This document shows positions 1 through 11,425 of a stretch of DNA of 64,000 nucleotides, in pieces; the stretch's first letter is position 1; each line of letters opens with the position of its first letter. A program made the translations under genes and the position numbers. The notes beneath the pieces are model-generated. The model was not told the DNA's origin and searched no databases. It saw nothing but the letters and a program-made list of their open reading frames with translations. Source of the DNA: Artemia franciscana (Eukaryota > Arthropoda > Branchiopoda > Anostraca > Artemiidae); assembly GCF_032884065.1 (NCBI RefSeq), contig NW_027063627.1, positions 1,187,980-1,251,979 on the forward strand, given 5' to 3'.

Positions 1-281
1 GATTTACAACAGGCATCAGATCGTTTATGACCATACCCTAAATGATCGCCCAAAAAATCATGAGGAAATAGAAGAGAAATATGCCGATATTTGTTACGTT
101 GTGGCACCTTCTTGGTGCCCAGCGAGTGTGTTGCGGAATTAAACAAAATTATTGCGCAATCCTGATTTCAGCAAGATCTAGCATGCCCACTCTTGAACGA
201 AATTTTTTATATGGTCTATTTATATATATTAATGCCCCACTTACGGTGACAGCATGGATGATGTTGCCTCCAGTTACGCAT

Positions 282-503
282 TTATTTGTCTTTTTTTCTT
301 TTTTGATTTACAACAGTTCTAATTAAAACAGCTATCGTAAGATGTTCATTTAATACCGCATTGTGCCACAGAATTTTTTGAGGCGTTGAAAATACGGTTA
401 GGGGCTTTTCCTTTGGTTTCGTTACTTCACAGTCTACTAGATAGATAGGTTTGGTATCAAATGAGCCCACTGTCACCTTTTTCGGCCTTATGTGGTCATC
501 CAT
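282..503 (-). CDS. Unrecognised open frame of 73 codons
   Basis: An ATG-started frame of 73 codons reads on the minus strand with mixed, non-repetitive composition (many Lys, Val, Thr) and ends in a lysine-rich tail. I do not recognise a family. No splice signals or paired exons are evident around it. A 38-bp tandem duplication covers its start, so a second, out-of-context copy of the start codon region lies just upstream. It could be a decayed transposon piece or chance. Codon composition is slightly more gene-like than in neighbouring frames, which is the only reason to list it. Confidence 0.12.
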   Translation of the reverse strand: MDDHIRPKKVTVGSFDTKPIYLVDCEVTKPKEKPLTVFSTPQKILWHNAVLNEHLTIAVLIRTVVNQKRKKDK

Positions 504-556
504 TTTAATTATCAGTCCTTCGGCCTTATGTGGTCATCTATTTTAATTATCAGTCT
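481..556. repeat. Two-copy 38-bp tandem duplication
   Basis: The unit starting TTCGGCCTTATGTGGTCATC occurs at 481 and again at 519, with a single C/T difference. This is a recent local duplication with no evident function. Confidence 0.9.
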
Positions 557-1450
557 TTTTAACTGCTCAACGAATTGTCTTTTTCTGTTTTCCCCCCTTC
601 AATCGGCTTCTTTAAGTTATTGAGTGTGTATACTGTCATTAGCAATTCCTCACAAGTGATTATTTCTGGGGCTTTATCGATGTTTCAATGTCAGGCCTAT
701 TCTCTTTAGCATTAATTGGTAAATTGGACTTATTATCAGTTGCCGGTGGAACAGTCTCCCATCAGCAATAATCCCTAAGAGCACACCGTTAAAATCCATG
801 AAGAGCGAGTGTCGGTCTTTTAATAGGTTAGATAAAGGTTAATCATTTGATACAGTAGAAAAGATGTTGCTATATCTGAATTATCACTAGAACTAAATAT
901 CTCCTTCCTTTATTTTTTGGAAACACTGCAAAAATAATGTTTAGAGCTACATTAATGATTCTTTTCTTTTTCCTAACTAACAAAGCGGCCAACTTTTCAT
1001 ATTAACTTGCACTCTATCCCTGAAACAGCTATCAATATTTCGGTTGTGGTCCCGCCCTGTTAACCTCTCTAGAAAGTATGGAAAATAAACCATTTTCAAC
1101 TTAATTTTTCTTACTACATTTCTTGGCAGCAAAAAGTTTTTAGAGGCGTAACTGTCATTAACAATTTTTTTCCTTCTTTAGTATACTGTGACAGCATAGC
1201 TCGACCAAAAACTAAAATGGTCTATCTAAGTCGGATGATCCGTCATTCATCATAAATTTATTTAGATTATATTTGCTAAGGCCAACCTATATCCGAGAAT
1301 TCTAATGTTTGACTAGAAACAAGGAAAGGGTGAAATTACACGAGTAAAGAAAGTCTCGAAGCAAAATTTAATGAAAATATTAATAAAATTAAGCAGCTAA
1401 TAAGACAACTAGAAAAATAATGACGAAGACCACACTGCCTTTCCATAATA
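557..1450. other. Non-coding stretch, nothing recognised
   Basis: AT-rich sequence with stops in all frames. I see no terminal repeats, exon candidates or known family. Confidence 0.6.
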
Positions 1451-1652
1451 CAACTACAAAAGAGAGAATAATTAGGACTTTCTTCCCAAGAAAAAAGTCC
1501 TTGGCAACTACTTAAAATATACTTTTCGCTGAAGGCTTTTTAACTGCTTTGCTGAAGACAGCCCTTAGTTATAGGGCCGAAATATTCAAATAGGTTTTGG
1601 TTGGTTGACTGTCTTGGGAAAAAAGTCCTCATTATCCTCTCTTTTGTAGTTG
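1451..1652. repeat. Inverted repeat enclosing a Penelope-type motif
   Basis: Arms at 1451-1490 and 1613-1652 are inverted copies of each other, 37 of 40 bases matching, with a 122-bp spacer. The spacer carries the CTGAAGAC-stem-GAAATATTC motif described separately. Inverted terminal segments around such a motif fit a fragment of a Penelope-like element terminal repeat, but no coding sequence of that element is seen here. Confidence 0.8.
1552..1587 (+). other. Hammerhead-like / Penelope-type motif, copy A
   Basis: CTGAAGAC is followed by a short stem (GCCCT at 1561-1565 with AGGGC at 1573-1577) and then GAAATATTC. The order CTGAWGA-stem-GAAA matches the conserved core layout of hammerhead ribozymes, which are known from Penelope-like elements. 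An additional C between CTGAWGA and the stem departs from the strict core, and I could not identify convincing stems I and III, so catalytic activity is uncertain. Confidence 0.4.
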
Positions 1653-1861
1653 AACCAGAAAAATGATGGCTATGTCACAAGATGGTTATGTCCTCACATA
1701 AATCGAACATTAAAGCAGACGCCAAACAGGTTTAGGTGTACTAATGTTGCCCACAACTAGGCAAGCGATGCTAAATTGGACACCTGTAAACGAAAGTATT
1801 TTCAGTTATTCTGGTATATTCTAGAAGTATATTCTGGTTAGCCCATGGAAAACTCTAAATT

Positions 1862-3873
1862 GCTGCCTGCTACGCATCAACTAACAAAGCGGATGAAATA
1901 GAGAAATACAACTACTACAAAGTGATGTTGCATAAATTCCTAGACACTATATCACATGGGTCGTAGGTGATCTTAATGCGAAAGTAGGACCTTGTGACAG
2001 TTACTGTCCTGAAGTCGTGGGACATCATGGAATGGATGATATGAACGAAAATGGAGCGCTACTTGTCGACTTTGCCCTAAAGAACGACCTCGTCATAGGA
2101 GGTACATTGTTTCAACACAAGACCATCCACAAATATACATGGACTACACCAGATGGCCGCATTCACAACTAGATTGATCATCTCCTCTTCTCACGCAAAT
2201 GGTGGAAGAGTCTAATTGATGTTAGAAGCTATAGAGGTGCTGATATACAATCAGACTATAGCCTCATGGTTGCCAAGATTCATCTCATTTCTAGATGAAG
2301 CTCGGTAGGAGTCCAGCCTAACAGGACTAGTCTAGTAAAAGAGGAGAATGGATTCCTTATGACACACCCTTTGAAGATTGACGAGAGGTAGGCAACCCAC
2401 TTCGAAAACCTACTAAATAGACATAGATATAATTCCTGACCCTCCATACATGATTCTTGATGTAAATGAAGAGCCACCAGCTACAGAAGAAATCATAGAC
2501 GCCATCAGAAATATGAAGAATGGGAAAATGTCAGGAGTAGATGGCATTACATCTGAGATGTTGAAAACTTCAGTCCGCGACTGCATGACAATTTAGGTCG
2601 AGCTGCTAAATCAGATATGGAGCGACCAGAAAGTGCCCAGTGACTGGACGAAAGGACACATTATCAGGCTCTTTAAAAAAAAAGTGACGCCCTTGTTTGT
2701 GGCAACTGGAGAGGCATTAACATAATGTCAATACCCAGTAAACTTAAGTCGATTATTTTACTACAGGGTCTAAAGCAAAAACTGGACCAACATCTTCGTG
2801 ATGAACAACACGGCTTCCCACCGGGAAGATGATGTGCAGACCTAATTTTCACATTGAAAATACTGGTTGAAGACTCAAAGAAATGGAATAAAAAGCTCTA
2901 TCGTCCTTTCATTGACCTAGAAAAAGCTTTTGATTCGGTTGACCGAGAAATCTTATGGAAAGTGCTCAAATATTTTGGAATATCCACCAAGATAGTAGTA
3001 CTGATAATCGCCCTGGACAAAGAAACAGAATTCTGTGTACGAAGAGAAAATGGAGTTACAAGATACTTCAAAATCATGACTGGTGTCAAACAAGGATGTG
3101 AATCATCACCCATTTTATTCACAACAGTAATGGACTACGCAATCAGACAGTCTACGGGCTATTGAATAAAAGCCCGAGAGGTCAAATTGTCGATCAACGT
3201 CAACAAATCAAAAAGTATGTCCACATCTGGCTCCCCCTAGCTCTTCAATGTTCTGATAAAACTGTTTAGCAGATCCAAAAATTTAAATATTTAGGACGCT
3301 GGATAGAGAAAACTGGAGATGTAACATTTGAAATAAGAGAAGGATTGGACAAGCATCCGGCGCCTTCAAAAGACTGACACCAGATTGCAGGAGTAACAAG
3401 TATTCACTTTGTTTATAATTGCGCCTGTTCAACCGCAAAGTGCTGTCTATATTGATGTACAAAAGTGAATGTTGGAAACTCAACCAACAACTGGAAAAAC
3501 GTATCCTTGGATTCGGAAACATTTGCCTTCGAAGAACCCTCAAGATCAGTTGGCATAGGGAAATTCGGCTGAAAACAGTTGCCAATAGTTACCAAAGTTA
3601 CGAAGAAACAAAAATGGACGTATTTGGGTCATATTTTACGCATGCTCGAAGACAGACTGCCCTCAAGAGTGTATCGGTGGCAGCCTGAAGGAAGACGAAG
3701 ACGAGGCCGACATAAGCACTTACTGCGGAGGCAGTAAGTCGGGACCTGAAAGTGGTCAACATTTCACTAACTCCACAAAGGGTAGACATCACCACAACCA
3801 TACAGATTTGTGATGAATGGAGAGGTTTTGTCGACGCCCTATGCACCATGATGGCTCAGGAGGAGCTAAGGTT
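1862..3873 (+). pseudogene. Broken LINE (endonuclease plus reverse transcriptase), RTE/CR1-like
   Basis: A decayed non-LTR retrotransposon reads left to right. The endonuclease starts near 1868 (CYASTNKADE), shifts frame before 1951 and continues through GDLNAKVG, a TW..PDG block and RGADIQSDYSLMVAKI, with a stop replacing the Gln before IDHLLF. The reverse transcriptase follows from 2459 (EEPPATEEIIDAIRNMKNGK), then NWRGI near 2710, IDLEKAFDSVDREILW near 2920 and GVKQGC near 3085. The FADD catalytic box expected about 40 residues later is absent: the frame jumps to LSINVNKSKSM, so an internal deletion removed the active-site aspartates. A C-terminal part (LMYKSECWK, RWQPEGRRRRGR, WRGFVDALC) runs to about 3870. 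Frameshifts and stops make it inactive. The family is confident, the exact clade is not. Confidence 0.88.
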
Positions 3874-5940
3874 AACTTAAATCTAATTGATATGGCGTTC
3901 TCTACTACGGTGGATTTTCTTTTAAATATGCTTGCTGTTGGTGTTCTACCAACAACCTGTATTCTGTCACGGTTAACTTGTACACCAGCGTCTTTAATTG
4001 ATAATATTTTTTCGTCTCTCAATTTGGTTCGGAACTCTGTTATAGTGGGTGATATTTCAGGCCATTCTCCTGTATTTTCCAGTTTTAACCTTGAAAAAAC
4101 GTTGAGTAGGAGTACTCCTGCATCTATTTCAGCTTCTATTAGGTTTGTTCTGAATGGATTAATCCGCCTCAGATCCAATTTAGCTGGGAAGACATGGAAT
4201 GTTTTTGGCGAGGATAATCATTTTGTTCAAAGTTTGAATTTTTGACGTGTGTTCTCTGTCCCTCTCTACTTCAAGGTGAAAAAGATCCATTCCTCTCAAC
4301 CCATAGATGACCCTTGGCCTTCTAAAGAGTTGGAGAAGAAAAATAATCTTAAGAAAGCTTAAAAGTCAGCAAAGTCATCTTTGAATGCTGCACGTCTTCA
4401 GCAATTCAAACTCTATACGAATGTTTTTAACTCTCTGTGCCATAAGGCCGTTAGGCTTTATTATTCCAAAAGATTCTCGGATTGTGAGAAGGTTATTCGA
4501 AAAACTTTGCAAGTGATCAATTCCATCTTCAAACATTTTTCTCCGGCTCCTTCTATCCCTTGATGCCTTGTAGTTGGTGATGTGGTTGTTGAGGGTGTTC
4601 CATCTGTTCAAGAAGCATTTACGTCTTATTTTGCCAATATTGGGAACTACCGCTTCTTCAGTCAGGTCTTCGCAGTCTCAACCAGATTTTTAATCTTATT
4701 TTGGGCCATCTTGTATCAAATGGATGGTGTTGTATCCTGCTTCTGATGTTGAAGTAGCCAGAATTGAATATGGCTTGAAAGGTTCTTCGTCGTCTGGCCC
4801 TGACTGCATTACAACTTTGTTAGTTAAATTCGTTCTTCCTTTAATTATTCCTCCATTGACAAAGATTATAAATCTTTCTTTTGAAAATAGGATTTCCCCA
4901 GCTCTCTTAAGTAAGCTAGATTAATTGTTTTATATAAAGGCAGACCGCGAAATGAGCCAGCCAATTATCGCCCTATATCTGTGCTGTCTGTTTTCAGCAA
5001 AATTTTTGAAAAGACCATGCTTTCCCGTCTACTTGCTCTTCTATAGGCTAAAAGATTTTTTTTATGATTTTCAGTTTGGCTTCTGAGCTAAATATACTAC
5101 GGAGCATGCGTGTGTGGCTCTGGTAAATTTTCTCCACACCGTCCTTGACTCTGGTTTGATTCCTACTACTATATTCCTGGATGTTCGTAATGCTTTTGAT
5201 CCTTTAACACATGAGATTCCGCGCTATAAGCTATCAAACATTGGTATAAGAGGACATGCTCATGCTTGGTTTGATTTCTATTTGTCCGGTAGAACTATCA
5301 CCGTGGATTCCTTTTCCCGCTTTTTGTCTGAAGTTGAGTTTGGTGTTCCTCAAGGCTTTGTTCTTGGACTGTTTCTGTTTTGATTTATGTTAATGACCTT
5401 ACAGTTGCCTTTAAGAAACAGAAACCTACAGTCTGATGTCATCTACGTAATCCTGAATCTTTCAATACTAAAAAAAAATCCATCGCTTTCGCAGGTTGAG
5501 GACACTCTCGTTGCTTTCACTGATGACAGTACCATTGGTACTATAGCAGGAACTGAGTCTGAGATGCTTCCCAAATTATTGGACTTTTTTTTAGAGAGTT
5601 GTTCTCTCGTCTGATGCTAATTACTTCGCTCTGAATGTTGCCAAGTGAAGTTTTTTTAATTTTTTCCCGTATTTCTCTGGCATGCCCTGAGTTAACTGAT
5701 ATCCATCTGTCAAGGGGCTATCTCAGTGGATCTAAGGATTGGTATGTCCTATTTTCAGGGTTTTTCTCGATGAAAACTTTGCATTCAAGCATCATATTGA
5801 ACTAATTAAAATGAAGATCTCAAGGAGTCTTGGAATTTTGAGGAAGCCAAAACACATTTTTCCTGGATTGTTTTTAAAATTTTGTTCTATTGCTTAGTTC
5901 AGTCCTAAGTCTCTTATTGCACTATTGTATGGATGTCGAC

Positions 5941-6381
5941 CTTTTTCTTCTTTTTTTAAACCACTATCTAAGTTATATGATGAGGTTATAAGGCTTATAC
6001 AGGAAACACATTGTTCTACAACTAGCCCAACAAGCCTTTTACTTGATTTGCAGCCTCTCTACAGTTTTGCGTCCGCGTCATTCACTTTTCCTTTTTCTTC
6101 TTTTCTTAAACCACTATCTAAGTTATATGATAAGGTAATAAGGCTTATACAGGAAACACATTGTTCTACAACTAGCCCAACTAGCCCTTTACTTGATTTG
6201 CAGCCTCTCTACAGTTTTGCGTCCGCGTCATTCACTTTTCCTTTTTCTTCTTTTCTTAAACCACTATCTAAGTTATATGGTAAGGTAAGAAGGCTTATAC
6301 AGGAAACACATTGTTCTACAACTAGCCCTTTACTTGATTTGCAGCCTCTCTACAGTTTTGCGTCCGCGTCATTCACTTCTC
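5941..6381 (+). repeat. In-frame triplication of a 150-bp LINE coding segment
   Basis: Three consecutive copies start at 5941, 6091 and 6241, each opening with CTTTTTCTTCTTTT. The first two are 150 bp. The third is 141 bp because nine bases (one CAACTAGCC) are missing. All lengths are multiples of three, so the frame from 5925 to 6542 stays open through the array, giving three 50/50/47-residue units that contain LSKLYDKVIRLIQETHC. Only one unit would be expected in the parent LINE. Confidence 0.93.
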
Positions 6382-7021
6382 ATCAACTTCATGGTGATGT
6401 TCCCATAGCCCTTCAAACTACTCCTTCTTTCATCACTGATAGGTCTACGCGTCACCTTCGCAATTCAAGGAATATTGATATTTTATTTACTCCATCGGTG
6501 AAATCTGACTTTAATCCGTTAATTGCTTGTCATATCGTTTGAAATAGCCTACCTGAGTCAGCTCAAGAATATCTCTCGTTTGGTATTTTTAAAAGATTTT
6601 AAAGAAGTTTTTAATGGCTTAATACTTATGATTTTTTTGGGGGGGTGGGAGAGGGGAACAGGTGAGCCTAGCCTGGTTAGGAATGCTTGTTGTGTGGGGT
6701 GTTGAGTTTGTTTAATATTTCTTGTGGCTTGGTTTCAAGCATACATTTGGAATTTTCTTTAATTTATTGGATAGTCCTATATCTTTCATTGGGGGGGGGG
6801 GGGCTTCTGAAAATCCCTTAATGTTTAGGTCTTTTAATCATTGTTTTTTTTGTTTTTTTTTTGTGTGTGTTTGAGTCATTGAATGATTGTAATGCAATAT
6901 ATTGAATGTTTTTTTTTGCATTTGTTTCATTTTTGTTTGCCCCCTGTTTTTTTTTTCAGGCCATGGAGCCTTGCGGGGAGTCTATGTTGAAGTGTTTCCT
7001 TGTAAATTCATTGGTTCAACA

Positions 7022-7047
7022 AATTGATTGATTGATTGATTGATTGG
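7022..7047 (+). repeat. (ATTG)n LINE 3' tail
   Basis: About six ATTG units end the second LINE. Short-repeat tails in place of poly(A) are typical of CR1/L2-like lines and mark its 3' boundary. Confidence 0.85.
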
Positions 7048-8650
7048 AATAAGGATCTCAAATCATTTCGGTTTTTCAGTATGTATGACTAAAGGCCCTT
7101 AGTGAGGTCTTTTTATTCATTCCCCCTTAGCCGTTTAGCCCCTCCCTCTCCAAAATTTTCTTACTCCCAAAAGTGGTATTTAGTAATTTTGGCTAATCTT
7201 TCTATCGGTCTGACCCCATTTTCAGGCGAAACAGATTTTTTCTTCAATTTTCTTTGTTCATTGGGTTCCCCCTGGCTTAATGAGCTACAGATATAAGTTA
7301 CAGACAAAAAAAAATGTGGCTCTTCATTCGGGCCTTTTTTAGGAAAGTGATTTCTTTCCAAGCGCTCTAATCAACACAAAACTGATGCTACAGAGCAGGA
7401 TTAGGAGCCGAAAAATCCTCAAGTAGCCTCCAGAAAATAAAAGACTAATTTACAAGGATCTCAATAGTCTTTTATTGGCCATGAAGTAAATAAATTTTAT
7501 TATGCAATTTTGATTCTCTAAAAAACTTAAAGTCTTCTTTATAAGAGAAATAAAAATTTTATTTTCATTTCTTCATAAATTAAACCTTAGTCAACTTACA
7601 GATTTGTAATTATCGTTCTGGCATTATGATATTTAGTCTTCGACAAGTTGTTTTTCTGAATCACATATTCTCGTCACCCCCTTTCGCTCATTCGCTTCTT
7701 CGTCGGCTCGTTTTGGAGCGTATGGAATCCCCTCGGTTAAATGTGACAAAGAAAAATTTCCAATAAGATACTAAATCCCTTTTATAGCAAATAGGCTGAA
7801 ATTATATACTATATTTAAAAATCTTAATAGTTGATGTCTTTTAAAGACAAAAATAGTTAAATATAATATTAATCTATGAACTAGAGCTAAACTGAAAACA
7901 CAATAGTCAAGCATAAAAAACAAGATCATTGATTAGGAGTCAAAAGTGACGTAACTTGACAACAAAAAACTTATCTATTAAACTTTTCATAGTCTTACAG
8001 CAGCTGAAACGTCAGTAACTTTCAGTATACAATTAAAATTACCTTAAAAACATAACCATAAAAACAAACATAATTTTAATAGCCGCTAAGTCACTGAGCA
8101 GCACACAAAAATAATGGATTGATCTATCAGGTAAAATCTTGGTATAACCAGCTATAACGCCAATAGTGAGTAATATTCAATCTTAAATTGTAAGAAATAC
8201 GCTTTAGTATAACTCGGAATGAAGATCAAATAGGCCATAATATAAACTCTGGAAATCCAGTTGTTTCTCGGTGTAAAACAGAGAATTTTAAGTCAAGATA
8301 CAAATTCTAAGGCTAGTCTATAGCCCTAATACTATCAAGATGGTTTTGCTTGGAACTTTTTACAAACTAATCATGACATGTCGTTTTCAGAACAAAAACA
8401 AGAGCCAGTCGTTGGAATGAGCGATTGTACAGATGTGATAACGAATTAAACGACGAAAAAATAAAGCAAAAATCGTAAAATGCTTTATTTTTATATTATA
8501 AGAAAGGTCCTTAATCGGTTTACTGTTAATCTACCGAAACTCCTATATTTTTTTGTGTATCCAGTAAAGCGTTAGTTTTTTGTAATCCTAGAGGCAAAGG
8601 GAAACATATTTAGTTGGTTTATTTTGTACTAGTTTTATTGATATATATTA
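7048..8650. other. Non-coding stretch
   Basis: AT-rich, stops in every frame, no recognised repeat family or exon. Only short chance frames. Confidence 0.6.
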
Positions 8651-8656
8651 TATAGG

Positions 8657-8900
8657 CTGTGAGTAATAATTTATGTTCGTTTTAAGTTTCAACTTCGCTC
8701 TTTACTTCCCTCGGAAAAACTTCGTTTTTTAAATTAATTAGAACAATAAAAAGCATTTTTTTTTTTAAGTACTAAAAAACTTTAGCATGAAGAGAGAGGT
8801 ATTGAGGAGGAGGCAAATCCCTTTATATACGTAATAATCTCTGTTCGTCTTATGTTCTAATGTTACTCCTTACTTTCAGTTGAAAAAATTGTTTTTTTAT
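8657..8900. repeat. Two partial foldback-family arms in direct order
   Basis: Two pieces resemble the right arm of the foldback family found elsewhere in the window: one around 8657-8725 (TAATAATTTATGTTCG, then TTTAAGTTTCAACTTCGCTC) and one around 8767-8900 (ACTTTAGCATGAAG to CTTTCAGTTGAAAAAA). No left arm is seen, so these are half copies. Confidence 0.6.
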
Positions 8901-9941
8901 TTAATCATAAAATATAAACTAATGCAAAACGATATTTACATTCTCGAAGGCAAAAACAGCAATCTATAGCACTTGGTCTACACAGCAAGAACAATGGCGG
9001 AAAAGCGTTACAAAGGAGCATAAAATATGAAAAGACTTTTTTCCTTTAGCAGATAATGGTGAGAAAATTAATTGTTTCTATATGTTGTTCCACCCCATTT
9101 GAAAACTTAATGCAAAGCTTAAGCTAGCGACAGAGAAAGAGAATTCAAACACACAGAATTCAAAGAGTTGTAGAATGCAATGACACACCCAAAAAAGACT
9201 TACCAAACATATCTGCGGAGAAAAATAAATTAAAAGTATTTAGACTTCCTGGTTTTCGAAGAAACATAAAACATAATTAAAACAGTTCCTGCAATAAATA
9301 AAAGCATTGAATGAAAAAGAGAGTGGGGTGTGAAGCGTTGTTGCTGAAGATAGATCGGACAATTACTTTAAAACTGACAGCGAATATGTTTACTACTGTT
9401 ATTATTAATATTATGACTACTAATAATGTCATTATTAGTTGTCTGCAGAAAGTTAATTTTCAAATTCGTTCAATTGAAAGCAACCTACAGTATCAAACCA
9501 GGCTGGTTCCTAGTTCCAAGTCAGAGTCCAATAAAATGTACCTTTTCCTTTTCAATGATATAACAAAGGAGGTTGCCACTAACTGAGTTCCTATTAGTAC
9601 ATGACCCCATAGAAACCCAGAAGGGTTTCTAATAAGTATTGTGACAATATAATAAATTAATCTTTCTCAAAAGACCTAACTCATAAACGATGCTCCACAG
9701 CAAGTCGACAGTCGTATTTTAGGAAACAAAATGTCATAGATTTTTTGATACTTTTTGAGAAGTCCCTTTAATTTGTCCATTGCTTCATATTTCTCTGTTT
9801 CACATTAATCCTTTAACATGAGTTTAGTTTTCGATTATATGTTTGATTCCTCACAAAGATTCCTCAGACAATATGCTTTGACTGTTAAGGAGCTTTTTGG
9901 ACCTAAAAGGGTTTCCCCTTTGTTTCTTTCATTTATTAAGT
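8901..9941. other. Non-coding stretch
   Basis: No recognised gene. A 91-codon frame at 9311-9586 has AT-rich composition and no homology I recognise. I treat it as chance. Confidence 0.5.
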
Positions 9942-10267
9942 AAAAAAAAAGTTTTTTCAACTGAAAGTAAGGAGCAACATTAAAACTTAAGCAAACAGAA
10001 ATTATTGCGTTAATTGAAGGGGTTCACCCCTCGTCAAAAGCTCGCTCTTTGCGCTAAAGTTCGAACTTTGTTCCAATTCTTTAAGAATGACCCCCGAATC
10101 ACAAAGGCTGTTTAATTAGAATAAATATGAAAGTACTAAAAAAAACTTTGGCATAAAGAGTGAGGTATTGAAGAGGGAGCTGACTCCTTCATATACGTAA
10201 TAATTTATTTTCGTTTTAAGTTTTAATGCTGGTCCTTACTTTCAGTTGAAAAAACTTTTTTTTAAGT
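9942..10267. mobile_element. Foldback-family palindromic centre, copy 2
   Basis: Left arm starts AAAAGTTTTTTCAACTGAAAG and the right arm ends CTTTCAGTTGAAAAAACTTT. The two arms (about 110 bp each) are diverged inverted copies around a core that includes GAATGACCCCCGAATCACAA. A right long arm of the same family follows directly (10268-11425), so together they make half of a much larger palindrome. Confidence 0.8.
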
Positions 10268-11425
10268 TCCTGATCGTTTTATTTTATTATACTGGGAAAT
10301 CTGGGAATTAAATGGAATAGTTGTGGGCATCAAATCATGGCTAAGTGTAGAAAAAGCCAAGGCAGATAGTCCAGTTGAGTGAGAGGCATTCTGGCATAAA
10401 TTCCCCCCTTATTAGGATTGTATAAAAATGATGTTAGTTCATTTTCATTCATGGAAAAATTGTCTTCCCCCAAGCCCCCCATAAGCACACATATATTAAA
10501 ATATCCCCCATGAAAATGCCTGTATGCTTCCCAATAACCAATACTATATTTAAACAGTGGGCAAAGTTAATAACTTGCAGCCCTTCCCTCGGAGACTGTG
10601 GGGGATTAAGTCATCCTCAAAGACATATTTACTAGGTTTTTCAACTATGTTGAACGAAATTGCTACCTCATATTTTCGATCCGTTAGGGAAAAATGAGCG
10701 TGGGAGGAGGCCCAGTTACCCTCAAATTTTTTGGTCACTTGAAAAGGGCACTAGAACTTCCAAGTTTCGTTCGAATGAAGCCTCTTGCGAGGAGTACTGG
10801 GTCAATACGATCACCCCTGGGGAAAAAAGGAAAAGAAATGAACACTCATCCGCGATATCTCTTCTGGCAAAAAAATACAAAACCCCCCATTTTTGCAGAT
10901 AGGAGCTCGAAACCTCTACATCAAGGTTTCCTGGTGCGCTGAATCTGATACTTAGATTTTCATTAAGATTCTATGACTTCAGGGTATGCTTCCCCCCTTT
11001 TTAAAATATGGCAAATTTTCTCAGGCTCGTAACTTTTGATTAGACATAGTACGGAAAGTTATCCTACTTTCCGTACAAAAGTGTCTATATCCAGACAATG
11101 AGAAAAAGAACCTGCACATATCTACGGTCAAGCAGATTTTCCTCAAAAACTACTTTGTCTGTAATAGCCTAAACTGAACAAACCAAGAACTTCACCCAGG
11201 AAAGATACTTTAGGTCCCTGTCCCTGACCCAATCTATAAAGTAACTTTTGATGGGTAAGACTAAGATTAGTGAAACTTCTGTATAGGAAATCAGCATAAA
11301 AATGTGATTATTTTGATGTAATTATTGGTATCAAAATTTCGTTTTTTAGAGTTTCGGTTACTATTGAGTCAGGTAACTCCTTACTAACAGTTTGTTACCA
11401 CGAACTATTTGATTTATCTTTTAAC
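10268..11425. mobile_element. Foldback-family long right arm
   Basis: This arm matches 35013-35892 along its length: the block AAAATGCCTGTATGCTTCCC, the GACTGTGGGGGA block, TTTTTTGGTCACTTGAAAAG, GATAGGAGCTCGAAAC, then TTTTCTCAGGCTCGTAAC and the terminal CCACGAACT. It is interrupted by a 201-bp insertion at 11041-11241. The small frames inside are not conserved between copies, so I regard it as non-coding. Confidence 0.78.
11041..11241. mobile_element. 201-bp short mobile element with 11-bp target duplication
   Basis: The sequence is flanked by TAACTTTTGAT on both sides (11030-11040 and 11242-11252), and these bases occur only once in the uninterrupted family copy near 35725. The insert therefore runs from TAGACATAGT to CTATAAAG. 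Near its start is a perfect hairpin, GTACGGAAAGT (11049-11059) with ACTTTCCGTAC (11066-11076). A second copy lies at 15368-15565. No A/B boxes or coding region are evident. The class (SINE-like, or DNA element) is open. Confidence 0.85.

Larger units (their letters stand above)
3874..7047 (+). pseudogene. Second broken LINE, Jockey/CR1/L2-type, with short-repeat 3' tail
   Basis: Immediately after the first LINE a 5'-truncated second one begins inside its endonuclease (DNIFSSLNLVRNSVIVGDISGHSPVFS near 4000-4080). Reverse transcriptase pieces follow: GLKGSSSSGPD near 4770, FLDVRNAFDPLTHEI near 5175, GVPQGFVLG near 5345 (normally GVPQGSVLGP) and a degraded FADD block at about 5515 (AFTDDSTIG). 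The thumb and C-terminal part is at 5880-6600 (LYGCRPF, FTPSVKSDFNPLIACHIV, LPESAQEYLSFGIFKRF). The 3' end is a long T-rich untranslated part with a TTTCAGGCCATGGAGCC block and ends at (ATTG)n, 7022-7047, as is usual for CR1/L2-like lines. Several stops and frameshifts interrupt it. A second copy of its 3' end lies at 42815-43320. Confidence 0.85.

Noticed and set aside
1552-1587. Calling the CTGAWGAC motifs proven ribozymes
   Set aside because: An extra base before stem II and no clear stems I and III by eye; kept only as hammerhead-like.
3789-4178. A 129-codon minus-strand frame
   Set aside because: It is antisense to the clear endonuclease reading of the second LINE.
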